Assembly: GCF_001655685.1 (NCBI RefSeq)
Contig: NZ_LYVF01000099.1
Coordinates: forward strand, 1-53,239
Source: Desulfotomaculum copahuensis
GTDB taxonomy: Bacteria; Bacillota; Desulfotomaculia; Desulfotomaculales; Desulfovirgulaceae
DNA length: 53,239 nucleotides
Direction: 5' to 3'
In this document: piece by piece, positions 8,711 to 16,586 of the stretch
Position numbering within the stretch: the first letter of the stretch is position 1
Layout of the letters: each line of letters begins with the position of its first letter
Made by a program: the position numbers and the translations under genes
Notes under the pieces: generated by a model
The model's input: only the letters and a program-made list of their open reading frames with translations
Database searches by the model: none
Told to the model about the DNA's origin: nothing

Positions 8711-8733
8711 AAAAATAAGGGCGCGAGGCCCTT
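8711..8733 (-). terminator. Intrinsic terminator
   Basis: Minus strand AAGGGC, loop, GCCCTT, then ATTTTTTT, immediately after the stop codon of the 8734-10545 gene. Confidence 0.8.
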
Positions 8734-10545
8734 TTAACTCCATGGTGCACCGGTAACCAACGGTGCCGTCACATACCCGGAAACGTTGTTTATAGGGTTG
8801 CCATAATTTATATATTGGCGGCCGCCCCAGCCAACACCGAATTGTGTCCCGCCGGATATTGACTGTAAGCCGGCGGCGAATCCTGCCTGTATGCCTGAAG
8901 GTAAAGAAACAGAAAAAACATTGTCAATGTAATATGCCGGGTATACTACATATCCGGGACCGTAAGGAAAAGGTACGTATTGTTGAGTGGGGGTTGTTGC
9001 CCCAAGGGTACTCATTAATGTTCCGGATATATCAAATATACTAAACGGCGTACTGCTTGACAACCAATCAGTTCCAATCAGCGGCCCCGTTGTTCCATAC
9101 TGAAGTTGTAAGTTAAAATTAGGAATTCCCGAATTAGCAAGCATGTTGCACACGTTGTTTACGTCTCCTGAAGATATTTGCACAATACCTGAACCACTAA
9201 AGGTATAAGAAAAAGTTTTGGTTACCCCATTAGCCGTTATCCCAAATGTATAAGTTCCAGCTTGTATATCTTTGGGAGTTCCGTAAAGACCGTAGCAACT
9301 CGCGGTATTAGTTTGGTTCTGTGGTGCTGGATAACCGGAAGGCAGGGCGGTGACTGGCTGCGGGATAACAACCACCGTGCTGCTATTGGCCGGTATCCGG
9401 GTGCCGGCCGGGATTGTACCTGAACCCGTAAACCAAAGACCACTATATCCATTTAAAGTGTAAAAAAGATCTGCTGTAAAAGGAATATTCTGGTTTAATA
9501 TCACGTCATACGGCAACCCGTTATACAATGTGGCTATTATCTCCGGGGTAACCCCATAAACCGGGTTACCGGCTCTGCCGCTATAACCGATTATTTGCAG
9601 GTTTGATGATGTGCAGCTGAATGACACGTGCGGCATGTTCACCGGGATAAGCTGAGAATTTGTGCCCACCACCTGTTGAGTATCTATTTTCCCGATATGG
9701 GTGTCACCCGGGTCGGGTGTTAGAGAATACTTGGGTATAAAGCCGGGTTGGGCCAGGATCATGTATGTTCCATTCAAATACTGATGCGAGTAATCCGTAG
9801 AAGATCCGCTTATACAATTTTGAACCACAGGTGTAACCGGGTCCCAATAATACGCTTTTGAGTTATCCCCGCTGCCCAAATCAATGAAGCTCCCGGAATT
9901 GGTGGGGTCCGCACCCGTTGTCCAGATAGTGGCTATGAGCTGTAGTTGGTATGAAGCGCCTGGCGGTGCCCCGGACGGCACCAAAGCGTCGGCGTATTTG
10001 ATACCGTTTGCCGGAATGGTTACGGTTTCAGCGTATGAGCCCAATGCACTCCCCAGGCCGACACTGGCCTGAATTGGAAATGGATTGGGGTTTTGGACTT
10101 CCGCCACCGTCAGGTAGCCACCCTGGGTTGACCAGGCGGTATTATTGATGTTCCATTGCGGCCAGTTGCCCGGGTTGGTGTCGATCTGCTGGCCGGAATA
10201 CTCAGGAGTGGATACGTTGCCGGTGTACGGATTTTCCATAACTATGACCTGGACCGGATATACCTCGGTGGTGTGCTGTATGGTTTGATAGGTGGTGACC
10301 GGGATCTGCTGGGTGATATAATCGGTGTACTGGTAGTTTACCCAGGCGTAACCGTCCGGCTTATTGGTGAATGGATCACACTCCACAAATAAGTTTGTGC
10401 CGTCCGTGGCGGTGGTATAGTACCCATATACCTGCTGGCCGTTTACGTTCTGCCAGGAGCATGTGTCGGCGTAGGCGGTAACTGCGCCGAACACCAGGAA
10501 CACCAGCAAGGCGGCCAGGAAAGTTTGGATTGCCCTTTTAAGCAA
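8734..10545 (-). CDS. Large secreted protein of unknown function
   Basis: A 603-residue exported protein: signal peptide (LLVFLVFGAVTAYA), then a long beta-rich, Asn/Thr/Gly/Tyr-rich body typical of surface or adhesin-like proteins. No domain is recognised. A segment around residues 80-95 (PVTTYQTIQ) also occurs near the C-terminus of the next protein (PVTTYKTIQ), so the two are related in part or bind a common partner. The start is TTG at 10545, with AAGGGAG 10 nt upstream; no in-frame ATG is nearby. Terminators lie on both sides, so it forms its own unit. Confidence 0.75.
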   Translation of the reverse strand: MLKRAIQTFLAALLVFLVFGAVTAYADTCSWQNVNGQQVYGYYTTATDGTNLFVECDPFTNKPDGYAWVNYQYTDYITQQIPVTTYQTIQHTTEVYPVQVIVMENPYTGNVSTPEYSGQQIDTNPGNWPQWNINNTAWSTQGGYLTVAEVQNPNPFPIQASVGLGSALGSYAETVTIPANGIKYADALVPSGAPPGASYQLQLIATIWTTGADPTNSGSFIDLGSGDNSKAYYWDPVTPVVQNCISGSSTDYSHQYLNGTYMILAQPGFIPKYSLTPDPGDTHIGKIDTQQVVGTNSQLIPVNMPHVSFSCTSSNLQIIGYSGRAGNPVYGVTPEIIATLYNGLPYDVILNQNIPFTADLFYTLNGYSGLWFTGSGTIPAGTRIPANSSTVVVIPQPVTALPSGYPAPQNQTNTASCYGLYGTPKDIQAGTYTFGITANGVTKTFSYTFSGSGIVQISSGDVNNVCNMLANSGIPNFNLQLQYGTTGPLIGTDWLSSSTPFSIFDISGTLMSTLGATTPTQQYVPFPYGPGYVVYPAYYIDNVFSVSLPSGIQAGFAAGLQSISGGTQFGVGWGGRQYINYGNPINNVSGYVTAPLVTGAPWS

Positions 10546-10575
10546 TGAAGATCATCTCCCTTCAAAATCTCGTTT

Positions 10576-10604
10576 AAAAAGCGCCCGGCATGGATGGCCG
10601 GACG
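10576..10604 (-). terminator. Intrinsic terminator
   Basis: Minus strand GCGTCCGGC, loop, GCCGGGCGC (one G-T pair), then TTTTT. It lies between the two large secreted-protein genes. Confidence 0.85.
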
Positions 10605-10612
10605 CTTTTCGA

Positions 10613-12670
10613 TTATTGCCCCGTCGGTCCGCCGGGTTCTCCAGGGTTGGGCACCAGACGCACATGGATCTTTGGCGGCGTTGGAAGATAAAGCGGCACC
10701 CGTTTCCAGGCGTTATGCACTACCGGAACCTGGATCGTCTTGTAGGTCGTAACCGGCTTTTGTTCGTACCAGGTTACCCAGCCTGGTGTTTTGGTGCCTC
10801 CACTGGATGTACTTGTGTTTTGCCCTGATGTTTGTACGTTGCCCGTGGCATAGTTATCGCTGTACGTAGTCTCCATCTGTCCCGTGGCCTGGTAGGCCAT
10901 GTTCTGGGCCGTATTGATGGTACTCCCGGTCAGCGGGTCGTCTACCGTCACCATAATGTAGCCGTTTACCGAACCGTTGCCGGAGATCATATTCTGCGTT
11001 ATCGTCCACTGCTGCGTCACTGTCTGCGTACCGTTGGCCGGCAGGGTTATGGTCTGCGTGTTCCCTATCCCCGTCCAGTTCTGGCCGTCCGGGCTGGTGT
11101 ACCAGTCCACCCGTACCGGGCCGCTTACGGAGAAGCCGTTGGTTATCGTGGCCGTGGCGTTTAGTTGTGTTCCGGCCTGTATGTTTCCTGCTGCTTTCGC
11201 GCCGGTGTCCGTGAGCTGTACGGATATGTTGCTCGGCTGCGGCGTGGGCGGCGGTGGCGGGTTATTACTACCCCCGCCGCCGGAGGGCGGCGCCGTGCCC
11301 GGCGATGCGGCCGCACCCAGGGCGTAGTTGTCCTGGTAGGCCGCGGGCAATCCGCTGAAGATGTTTTGCCGGCCGGAAATGCTTTCCACGGTTTCCTGCT
11401 CGCCGGTGTTTCCGTGGACCATTCCCCCGGCAAGTGGACTGTTGCCGTAAGCATATGCCGTGATCAGGTTTTCCGGTTGCGGCGTGCCGTAGGCCGTTAT
11501 GCTGGACAGGTTGTTGCCGGTTGTCACGGAGACGTTGCTTAAATCCAGGTTGGCCGTCACCAGGTAGCGGTAGGGCACGTTGGGCTTGTTCCAGGTGAAG
11601 CTCCACGACACGGTGTTCTGCTGGAGGCCGCTGCCCGGGGTGACGCCCTGGCCGTAGTTGATCTTCTGGGACATGATTGCCCCTGGCAGCATGGTCGGCC
11701 CGATGTCGGTGGTCACGCTGCCGATGAGCTGGATACTATTCTGCTCAATCAGGTAGGCGCGAAGCATGACGTTTTTGGCGATGAACGGCGTGCTGTTCAT
11801 CACGTTGGCCGTCCACGTCTCCGGCGCGCCGGCCTGGCTCTGGCCTACGGTGGGCTGGACGTTCAGCACGGCCAGGCCGTAGTCGTAGGCCAGGCAGATG
11901 TCGGCCACTGTGGGCGACGAGTTGTACATGGCCGTGGCGCATTGCTGCGTCAGGTTTACGTCGGTGCCCTGGTAGCTGTCCGTAGCCCACCAATATTTCG
12001 GCTGGCCGTTGACCACTGCGCCGGCGATGAAGGTGTCGTGGGTCTGGTCGCCGTTGGTGATGCATAGCGGGTTAGTAAGCGTATTCCACGATGGGTTTAG
12101 CGGCGGTTGCGTTCCGTCGTACACCGTGCCGCTCGGCCCGCCGCGCTGGATTGGTTCGCACTCGCCGGTGCCGGTGAAGAATGTCGTGCCGTCCGGCGGG
12201 ACGTGCGTTTTCCAGTAAGACGGACTGATAATGTAGCTGCCGTCGGTGTCCTGGGGAACACCCAGGGCCTGCAATAGCCCTTCGAGGGTGGTCACCGTGT
12301 GGCCGTCCACCGCCAAGCCGGCGTTAGCGCCAACATCCGGGGGCGTCAAGGCGGTGTAGCCGCCGCTCAGGTTGTTGGCGTTCAGGTCCGATTGGTTGTC
12401 GAACACCGCGCAGTACATGGCTCCTTTGTACTGGGCGTTCGGGTCTGATAGGAAATTGTTTGTGTTGCCGTATTCGTTCACGTAGAACATGGTCCAGTGC
12501 TCGCGGGTGTACAGGTTCTTGCCCGCAGCGGCGTACAATGGTGGCGGAGACCAATTAGCAGGGTTCTGCCAGTTTATGTTATTTGCGTTTGCTGGCAATG
12601 CCGCAATGGGAATTGTCAATATCCCAAAGATCACCGCCGCAATGAGGAATTTTAATCGGTTAAACAACAC
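10613..12670 (-). CDS. Large secreted protein of unknown function with Pro-rich hinge
   Basis: A 685-residue exported protein. The signal peptide (residues 1-29) ends ALPANA. A beta-rich N-terminal half is followed by a Gly/Pro hinge (around 460-485, with PPPPPTP). Then comes an Ig-like, CARDB-type repeat (SVQLTDTGAKAAGNIQAG onward) and a C-terminal PVTTYKTIQVPVV segment shared with the neighbouring secreted protein. No catalytic motif is seen; a surface-structural role is plausible. The start is GTG at 12670 with AAAGGAGGCGG close upstream. It is flanked by terminators. Confidence 0.75.
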   Translation of the reverse strand: MLFNRLKFLIAAVIFGILTIPIAALPANANNINWQNPANWSPPPLYAAAGKNLYTREHWTMFYVNEYGNTNNFLSDPNAQYKGAMYCAVFDNQSDLNANNLSGGYTALTPPDVGANAGLAVDGHTVTTLEGLLQALGVPQDTDGSYIISPSYWKTHVPPDGTTFFTGTGECEPIQRGGPSGTVYDGTQPPLNPSWNTLTNPLCITNGDQTHDTFIAGAVVNGQPKYWWATDSYQGTDVNLTQQCATAMYNSSPTVADICLAYDYGLAVLNVQPTVGQSQAGAPETWTANVMNSTPFIAKNVMLRAYLIEQNSIQLIGSVTTDIGPTMLPGAIMSQKINYGQGVTPGSGLQQNTVSWSFTWNKPNVPYRYLVTANLDLSNVSVTTGNNLSSITAYGTPQPENLITAYAYGNSPLAGGMVHGNTGEQETVESISGRQNIFSGLPAAYQDNYALGAAASPGTAPPSGGGGSNNPPPPPTPQPSNISVQLTDTGAKAAGNIQAGTQLNATATITNGFSVSGPVRVDWYTSPDGQNWTGIGNTQTITLPANGTQTVTQQWTITQNMISGNGSVNGYIMVTVDDPLTGSTINTAQNMAYQATGQMETTYSDNYATGNVQTSGQNTSTSSGGTKTPGWVTWYEQKPVTTYKTIQVPVVHNAWKRVPLYLPTPPKIHVRLVPNPGEPGGPTGQ

Positions 12671-12698
12671 TATCCGCCTCCTTTGGAATTTTTGTTCA

Positions 12699-12727
12699 AA
12701 AAGAAAAGCACCGGACGTTTCCGGTAC
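12699..12727 (-). terminator. Intrinsic terminator
   Basis: Minus strand GTACCGG, loop, CCGGTGC, then TTTTCTTTTT, after the coiled-coil gene. Confidence 0.85.
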
Positions 12728-12756
12728 TTTTCAGAAGTATTTGGTTTTGCGCTCGA

Positions 12757-13188
12757 TTAGTGGTTAAGTAGGGTGGCAATTACGCCAGCGAATCCAACCA
12801 AAATCGCTACTACTGTGCCAATTGCCCACAATCTGATGTTGTTTAGCTTATCATCCATTTTGTCCATGCGTACACCAAGCTTATCTTCCACTTGGTCAAT
12901 CCGGTTAGTTAATTTCTCATCAACCCGGTTAATTTGGTTGGTTAATTTTTCTTCCACCTGGTTTATCCGGTTGGTTAATTTTTCTTCCACCTGGCTGATC
13001 CGGTTCTCCACCTGGTTAATCCGGCCTTCCACCTGGCCTATTCGTTGAGTTATCTTATCGTCCAAGTGGTTAATCTGCTGAAACAGGACAAGGAATTCTT
13101 GTGACACCAGATGTCTCGGCGGAGTATCATCTGGCGGCTGTTCACTAGCAGCCGCAATTTCTTTAAGTGCATCATCGGGCATGGCCAT
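12757..13188 (-). CDS. Coiled-coil protein with C-terminal membrane anchor
   Basis: A 143-residue protein. A short disordered head is followed by 7-residue repeats (IGQVEGR, INQVENR). At least five 11-residue repeats follow (INQVEEKLTNR and variants), and then a single C-terminal membrane helix (WAIGTVVAILVGFAGVIATL). Hendecads favour a straight or right-handed coiled coil. The layout (rod plus tail anchor) resembles haemolysin-XhlA-like or DUF1640-type membrane rods, but no family is certain. The DNA shows matching 33-bp repeats around 12890-13000. Start choice: ATG 13188 or 13182, both with AGGCAGG upstream. Confidence 0.75.
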   Translation of the reverse strand: MAMPDDALKEIAAASEQPPDDTPPRHLVSQEFLVLFQQINHLDDKITQRIGQVEGRINQVENRISQVEEKLTNRINQVEEKLTNQINRVDEKLTNRIDQVEDKLGVRMDKMDDKLNNIRLWAIGTVVAILVGFAGVIATLLNH

Positions 13189-13241
13189 CACCTGCCTTTA
13201 TCACCCCCATTTTACACCATAGCGGGACAAGAAACAATGGT

Positions 13242-14321
13242 TCACTGGGGAGGATATACTCCTTCTTTTATAACGCCATTGGTAAAGTCTGCCCCACCGT
13301 CACTACTCAGGCCATTAATAAGTTCCGGAATTCCGTTAATGCCCTCAAAAAGTTCATAATTTATGTCATCCTGGCTCGAAACGCCCATCATGGCCACACC
13401 GTTTTCAGTCCTCAGCGGGAAGCAAAGATGCCCGGTGCCCGGCTTGCCGTCCACCATGTCTTGCCCCTGCGTGGTCCCCACGGTGTAGATGCGGTAGTTG
13501 GCCGGATTGTGGAACCACCCGTACACCGTCAACTTGCTTCCGTCCCACTTGATGTTCCCCGCCGGCACGCCGAACGCCTCGGCCACGGCGGTGAAGGGGA
13601 CGTAGATGGCACCGCTGACATTTGGATCAACCTCACAGGTCCCTGGCTTATAGACATCAGGGTAATGAGAAATTTCCCAATCAAGGCCATCCTTGCTTCC
13701 CACCAACACCGGCGCGACCGGCAGCGTCACCGTATACGTGCTCCCGTCAAACTTAGTTGCCGTGGCCACCTTGCTACCCACATGCATCTCCAGGCTCTTG
13801 ATGGCCGGCTGGAACGGCCCGGCCTGTACGCCGGAAGTCACCGGCGGCGGGTCCTGCCCCGGCGGGTAAACCGTCACGGTCTGGCTGGCGGCATCCCAAC
13901 CAACCGCATACCCGAACGCCTCAGCGACATACCGGGCTGGCAGGAACGTCCGGTTCTGCCGGACCAGCGGGGCCACGTCCATAGCCTTGGCCTGGCCGTT
14001 AACCGTATAGCCGGTGCTGCCCACGGTAAACTTCACCGTGGTGCCCCCCATGCTTAGCGTGGCGGTCTGGCTGGCGTTATCCCAACCGATATTGTCATCA
14101 GTCACGCCCACGGCGTTGCCCACGAACCGCAGCGGCACGTAGGTCCGTCCGTTCTCGGTGAACGGAGCCACGTCCATAGCCTTAGCCTGGCCGTCCACGG
14201 CGTACCGGGTCTGTCCGATGACGAAGGCGGCCTTGTGCGTTGGGCCGGCCAGGGCTGGCAGAGTGAAGGCCGCCAGCGCAATCAAGAAAATGCCGGTCAG
14301 TAGAATGGTTAGTTTACGCAT
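13242..14321 (-). CDS. Secreted stalk-domain protein (copper amine oxidase N-like repeats)
   Basis: A 359-residue exported protein: signal peptide (1-25, ending PALAG), two tandem stalk units (about 32-150) with YVPLRFVGNAVG and FLPARYVAEAFG, and a divergent third unit (about 215-265, VPFTAVAEAFGVP). A C-terminal part of unknown fold follows. The first two units closely match those at the C-terminus of the beta-propeller protein encoded at 7083, suggesting domain duplication within the island. ATG at 14321 has AAAGGGAG 9 nt upstream. Confidence 0.85.
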   Translation of the reverse strand: MRKLTILLTGIFLIALAAFTLPALAGPTHKAAFVIGQTRYAVDGQAKAMDVAPFTENGRTYVPLRFVGNAVGVTDDNIGWDNASQTATLSMGGTTVKFTVGSTGYTVNGQAKAMDVAPLVRQNRTFLPARYVAEAFGYAVGWDAASQTVTVYPPGQDPPPVTSGVQAGPFQPAIKSLEMHVGSKVATATKFDGSTYTVTLPVAPVLVGSKDGLDWEISHYPDVYKPGTCEVDPNVSGAIYVPFTAVAEAFGVPAGNIKWDGSKLTVYGWFHNPANYRIYTVGTTQGQDMVDGKPGTGHLCFPLRTENGVAMMGVSSQDDINYELFEGINGIPELINGLSSDGGADFTNGVIKEGVYPPQ

Positions 14322-14381
14322 GTTATCACGCTCCCTTTAAAATTTTTGCCGGGTTGACGGCTCCGGCGGGCCGGTTTTTCA

Positions 14382-14410
14382 TTGACGCGCTATATCAATT
14401 TTGATATAAT
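14382..14410 (+). promoter_or_regulatory. Promoter and operator of the HigBA-like operon
   Basis: TTGACG (14382-14387), a 17-base spacer and TATAAT (14405-14410) form a near-consensus vegetative promoter. The palindrome TATATCAATTTTGATATA (14391-14408) covers spacer and -10, so a bound antitoxin would block RNA polymerase. Autorepression is inferred. Confidence 0.8.
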
Positions 14411-14429
14411 ATGACTTGGGGTGGAAAGA

Positions 14430-14825
14430 ATGGGCCGAATCACCAAAAAAGAATTGCTGGAAATGCTATCCCAATGCACCAGAATTGTTATGACTGAAGA
14501 AGTTGCGCAATATATTTTAAATCACCCCCTGCCAAAAGTATCGGCAAAAATCCTCCACGACATCATGTTACTGAACGAATTTGGCCTTAAATTGCCGGAC
14601 AGATACATTCATCGCATATGGGGCAGCAATGAAAAGCTATGGGAATTGCGAACGAAATTTGCCCGTTATGATGAAAGAACCTTGTTCTTTTCCGTTTTAG
14701 GAGATAGGTTTTTGCTGACAAACTGCTTTCGTAAGTTTTCAAGCAAAGTGCCGCAATCGGAAATCCGAAAGGCCGAAAACATTTTCCACGAGTTTTTGCA
14801 AACGATAGGAGGGGAAAACAAATGA
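14430..14825 (+). CDS. higB: RelE/HigB (Gp49-like) toxin
   Basis: A 131-residue protein of the phage-derived Gp49-like/HigB toxin group, ribosome-dependent mRNA interferases. The family core is seen in LWELRTKFARYDERTLFF and FRKFSSKVPQSEIRKAE, although the N-terminal part is longer than in minimal HigB toxins. ATG at 14430 has GGGGTGG 5 nt upstream. It overlaps the antitoxin gene by four bases (ATGA), so the two are translationally coupled, in the toxin-first order usual for HigBA. Confidence 0.8.
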   Translation: MGRITKKELLEMLSQCTRIVMTEEVAQYILNHPLPKVSAKILHDIMLLNEFGLKLPDRYIHRIWGSNEKLWELRTKFARYDERTLFFSVLGDRFLLTNCFRKFSSKVPQSEIRKAENIFHEFLQTIGGENK

Positions 14826-15115
14826 CTAAATTCGTTACTATGGACGAAATCACCAAGCAACTTGAAAGCAAACCTCAAATCATTGAAGAAATGCTTGTAG
14901 ATGAACCACGTTACCAAATTGCCAGGGCCATTATCGGCGAACGGACCCGGCGTGGATGGAGCCAGGGGACGCTTGCTCGTAAGGCTCATTTAACACAAGC
15001 TCAGGTATCCAGACTGGAAAGGGCGCGTATTGGAAATTTCGTTACCGTTTTAAAAACCCTTGACGCACTTGATCTTAGGTTGGAAATTATACCATCAAAG
15101 AACCGTAAGGTATGA
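14822..15115 (+). CDS. higA: HigA-like antitoxin with XRE helix-turn-helix
   Basis: A 97-residue protein with an XRE-type helix-turn-helix in its middle (RGWSQGTLARKAHLTQAQVS) and a DNA-adjacent tail (LKTLDALDLRLEIIP) typical of HigA-type antitoxins. It should neutralise the upstream toxin and bind the palindrome over the operon promoter. Expected cytoplasmic, in a complex with the toxin. Confidence 0.85.
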   Translation: MTKFVTMDEITKQLESKPQIIEEMLVDEPRYQIARAIIGERTRRGWSQGTLARKAHLTQAQVSRLERARIGNFVTVLKTLDALDLRLEIIPSKNRKV

Positions 15116-15129
15116 TTTACACCGGTCCC

Positions 15130-15160
15130 ATATAATATCACGTTGACAGTGATATTATAT
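15130..15160. repeat. Perfect 12-bp inverted repeat after the antitoxin gene
   Basis: ATATAATATCAC (15130-15141) and GTGATATTATAT (15149-15160) surround GTTGACA; another GTGATATT follows at 15171. The TGATAT half-site is the same as in the operator upstream of the toxin gene. It could be a second operator, or a hairpin acting with the T-run at 15183-15189 as the operon terminator. Confidence 0.6.
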
Positions 15161-15187
15161 CGCTATAACGGTGATATTGCGGTTTTT

Positions 15188-15271
15188 TTACACCGGCCGC
15201 AGGCCCGGCACTAGAATCACCAGCAGCGCCAGGAAAACGACGAACAGGCAAAACCGAAACGCTTTAACCAT
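15188..15271 (-). CDS. Possible 27-residue hydrophobic peptide
   Basis: A short frame, MVKAFRFCLFVVFLALLVIL and seven more residues: basic start, then one membrane helix. Its ATG overlaps the last codons of the PIN-domain gene, with AAGGGG directly upstream, so coupling is possible. It could be a membrane-active peptide or a chance frame; no homology is claimed. Confidence 0.3.
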   Translation of the reverse strand: MVKAFRFCLFVVFLALLVILVPGLRPV

Positions 15272-15713
15272 CCCCTTCCAACAGCCGCACATATTTTTTC
15301 CTGTCGCCCAGGGAGTTCACCAACCTTTCATCGGCAGTCCAGAAATCACAAGCCCCGGAATCCTTCGCCACCACTTCCGCCACCGCCAGGTAGGCGGCAT
15401 CATAAAGGGTGGGAAGGTTTTCTGTCGCGGCAATCTCCCAGGCTGTACCGGATACTTTTTCGTTGTCCAGGTAAGATATAATCCTCAACCGGCGGAACAT
15501 GCGCCAAGCCTCCCCCGCTTCCTCGGGGGTTATTTCTTTTTTCCGGGTCTTTTTACGCAACACGCTGCCCACTTCGGCCCAGGCAAAAGCCGGTAAAACC
15601 ACATTCTGACCGGATTCAACGATACGCTCCATCAAGTCGGCCGCCGCTTCGCTTCCGTCTTCCCATGTGAGCAGCTTCACCAGTATGCTGATGTCCAAAC
15701 AGACGAAACTCAT
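15264..15713 (-). CDS. vapC: VapC-type PIN-domain toxin
   Basis: A 149-residue PIN-domain ribonuclease. The acidic metal-binding residues are visible: Asp in VCLDISILVKLL, Glu in FAWAEVGSVL, Asp in TLYDAAYLAVA and Asp in FWTADERLV. PIN toxins cut tRNA, rRNA or mRNA in the cytoplasm. ATG at 15713 overlaps the antitoxin stop by four bases (ATGA), giving the antitoxin-first order typical of Phd/VapBC modules. Confidence 0.88.
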   Translation of the reverse strand: MSFVCLDISILVKLLTWEDGSEAAADLMERIVESGQNVVLPAFAWAEVGSVLRKKTRKKEITPEEAGEAWRMFRRLRIISYLDNEKVSGTAWEIAATENLPTLYDAAYLAVAEVVAKDSGACDFWTADERLVNSLGDRKKYVRLLEGDG

Positions 15714-16012
15714 CGCCCCTCTCCTTCCCGCAGTTCCCGGATCAGGGGCACGGAATCCTGCTGTTTTCCCCTTTGGGCCATTTTCCCCCTTAACCGGGCG
15801 ATCTCCTGCAGGGCGCTCTTTGCTTCCTCGGCCCGGAACAGGGTTTCCGCCGCCTCAAGTTTTTTCAGCATTTCCTCGTAAGCGGAAGCCTCCACGATGT
15901 AGACGACGGGTTTTGACCTCTGCAAGACCACCGCCGGTTCACCGGACTCCAGTACCTGGGCGATTATCTTGCTGGCGTTCTGACGAACCTCCGTGACGTT
16001 AGCCATATGCAT
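15710..16012 (-). CDS. Phd/YefM-type antitoxin
   Basis: A 100-residue antitoxin. The N-terminal Phd/YefM DNA-binding fold is seen in MANVTEVRQNASKII, then EPAVVLQRSKPVVYIVEA and YEEMLKKLE. The charged C-terminal tail would wrap the PIN toxin. ATG at 16012 has AAAGGAG 9 nt upstream; the frame upstream of it (to 16075) has no ribosome site and overlaps the promoter. Confidence 0.88.
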   Translation of the reverse strand: MHMANVTEVRQNASKIIAQVLESGEPAVVLQRSKPVVYIVEASAYEEMLKKLEAAETLFRAEEAKSALQEIARLRGKMAQRGKQQDSVPLIRELREGEGR

Positions 16013-16046
16013 TAACAACAACTCCTTTGCATGGATTGCTATTAAT

Positions 16047-16075
16047 AGTATAGCATACAATAAGATTCTTTGCAA
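16047..16075 (-). promoter_or_regulatory. Promoter of the Phd-VapC operon
   Basis: Minus strand TTGCAA (16070-16075), 17-base spacer, TATACT (16047-16052), about 35 bases before the antitoxin start. Confidence 0.7.
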
Positions 16076-16094
16076 GAAATAATTTACAATATAG

Positions 16095-16137
16095 GGCCGG
16101 GTTTCCTCGCCCCCCCCCCTGATCTGCTACTTTTGCC
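16095..16137. repeat. Direct repeat, left copy (decayed)
   Basis: Matches 17124-17162: GGCCGGGTTTCC, a C-rich stretch, then CCTGATCTGCTACTTTTGCC. This copy has a run of ten C and a broken hairpin, so it looks like the degraded one. It is outside any gene. Confidence 0.75.
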
Positions 16138-16151
16138 AGAAATAAGAATTA

Positions 16152-16523
16152 TTATATGTCATCTTGAAGCACGTATATCTGCATCCCTAACGGCCAAGCG
16201 TAAATAAAAGACCAACCAATTTTGGATATTAGATCGAACTGCCATACACCCCAAAGCAGGATTAACGGAAGAAGTAAAATTGCAAATAAAAGCACAAACG
16301 CCAACACAGATTGTTTAATTTTTTGTGGCAACGGTATCCATACCACCCTTAAACAGATTTCGGAAATCCCTTGCCACGGAGGGAAGGTGGAAAGCAGGAT
16401 ATCTAAAGGGCGATGAGGAATATTTACTAACTGGTTTGGGTTCCAAAGAAAGTAAAAGAAGTGTCGTATATTTTCGCCAAAATACATTGAGTGAACCCAA
16501 TAACCAACGGATACTAATGCCAT
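16152..16523 (-). CDS. Hypothetical membrane protein
   Basis: About 123 residues from MALVSVGYW, with two or three strongly hydrophobic segments (for example SVLAFVLLFAILLLPLILLW). The frame is open to 16787, but its first 70 residues are polar and antisense to a better-supported plus-strand gene, so the start is uncertain and no ribosome site was found. No family is recognised. It lies between direct repeats, divergent from the next gene. Confidence 0.4.
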   Translation of the reverse strand: MALVSVGYWVHSMYFGENIRHFFYFLWNPNQLVNIPHRPLDILLSTFPPWQGISEICLRVVWIPLPQKIKQSVLAFVLLFAILLLPLILLWGVWQFDLISKIGWSFIYAWPLGMQIYVLQDDI

Positions 16524-16586
16524 TCCGATCAACCAATGGATTACCAACCAAAAGATTATACTCTCAGACAAAGGGGGTATCGTAAT

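Noticed and set aside
12890-13030. 33-bp repeats as a CRISPR-like array
   Set aside because: They encode coiled-coil repeats without unique spacers.
13167-14057. 296-residue plus-strand frame
   Set aside because: Antisense of the stalk-domain gene, which has a signal peptide and known repeats.
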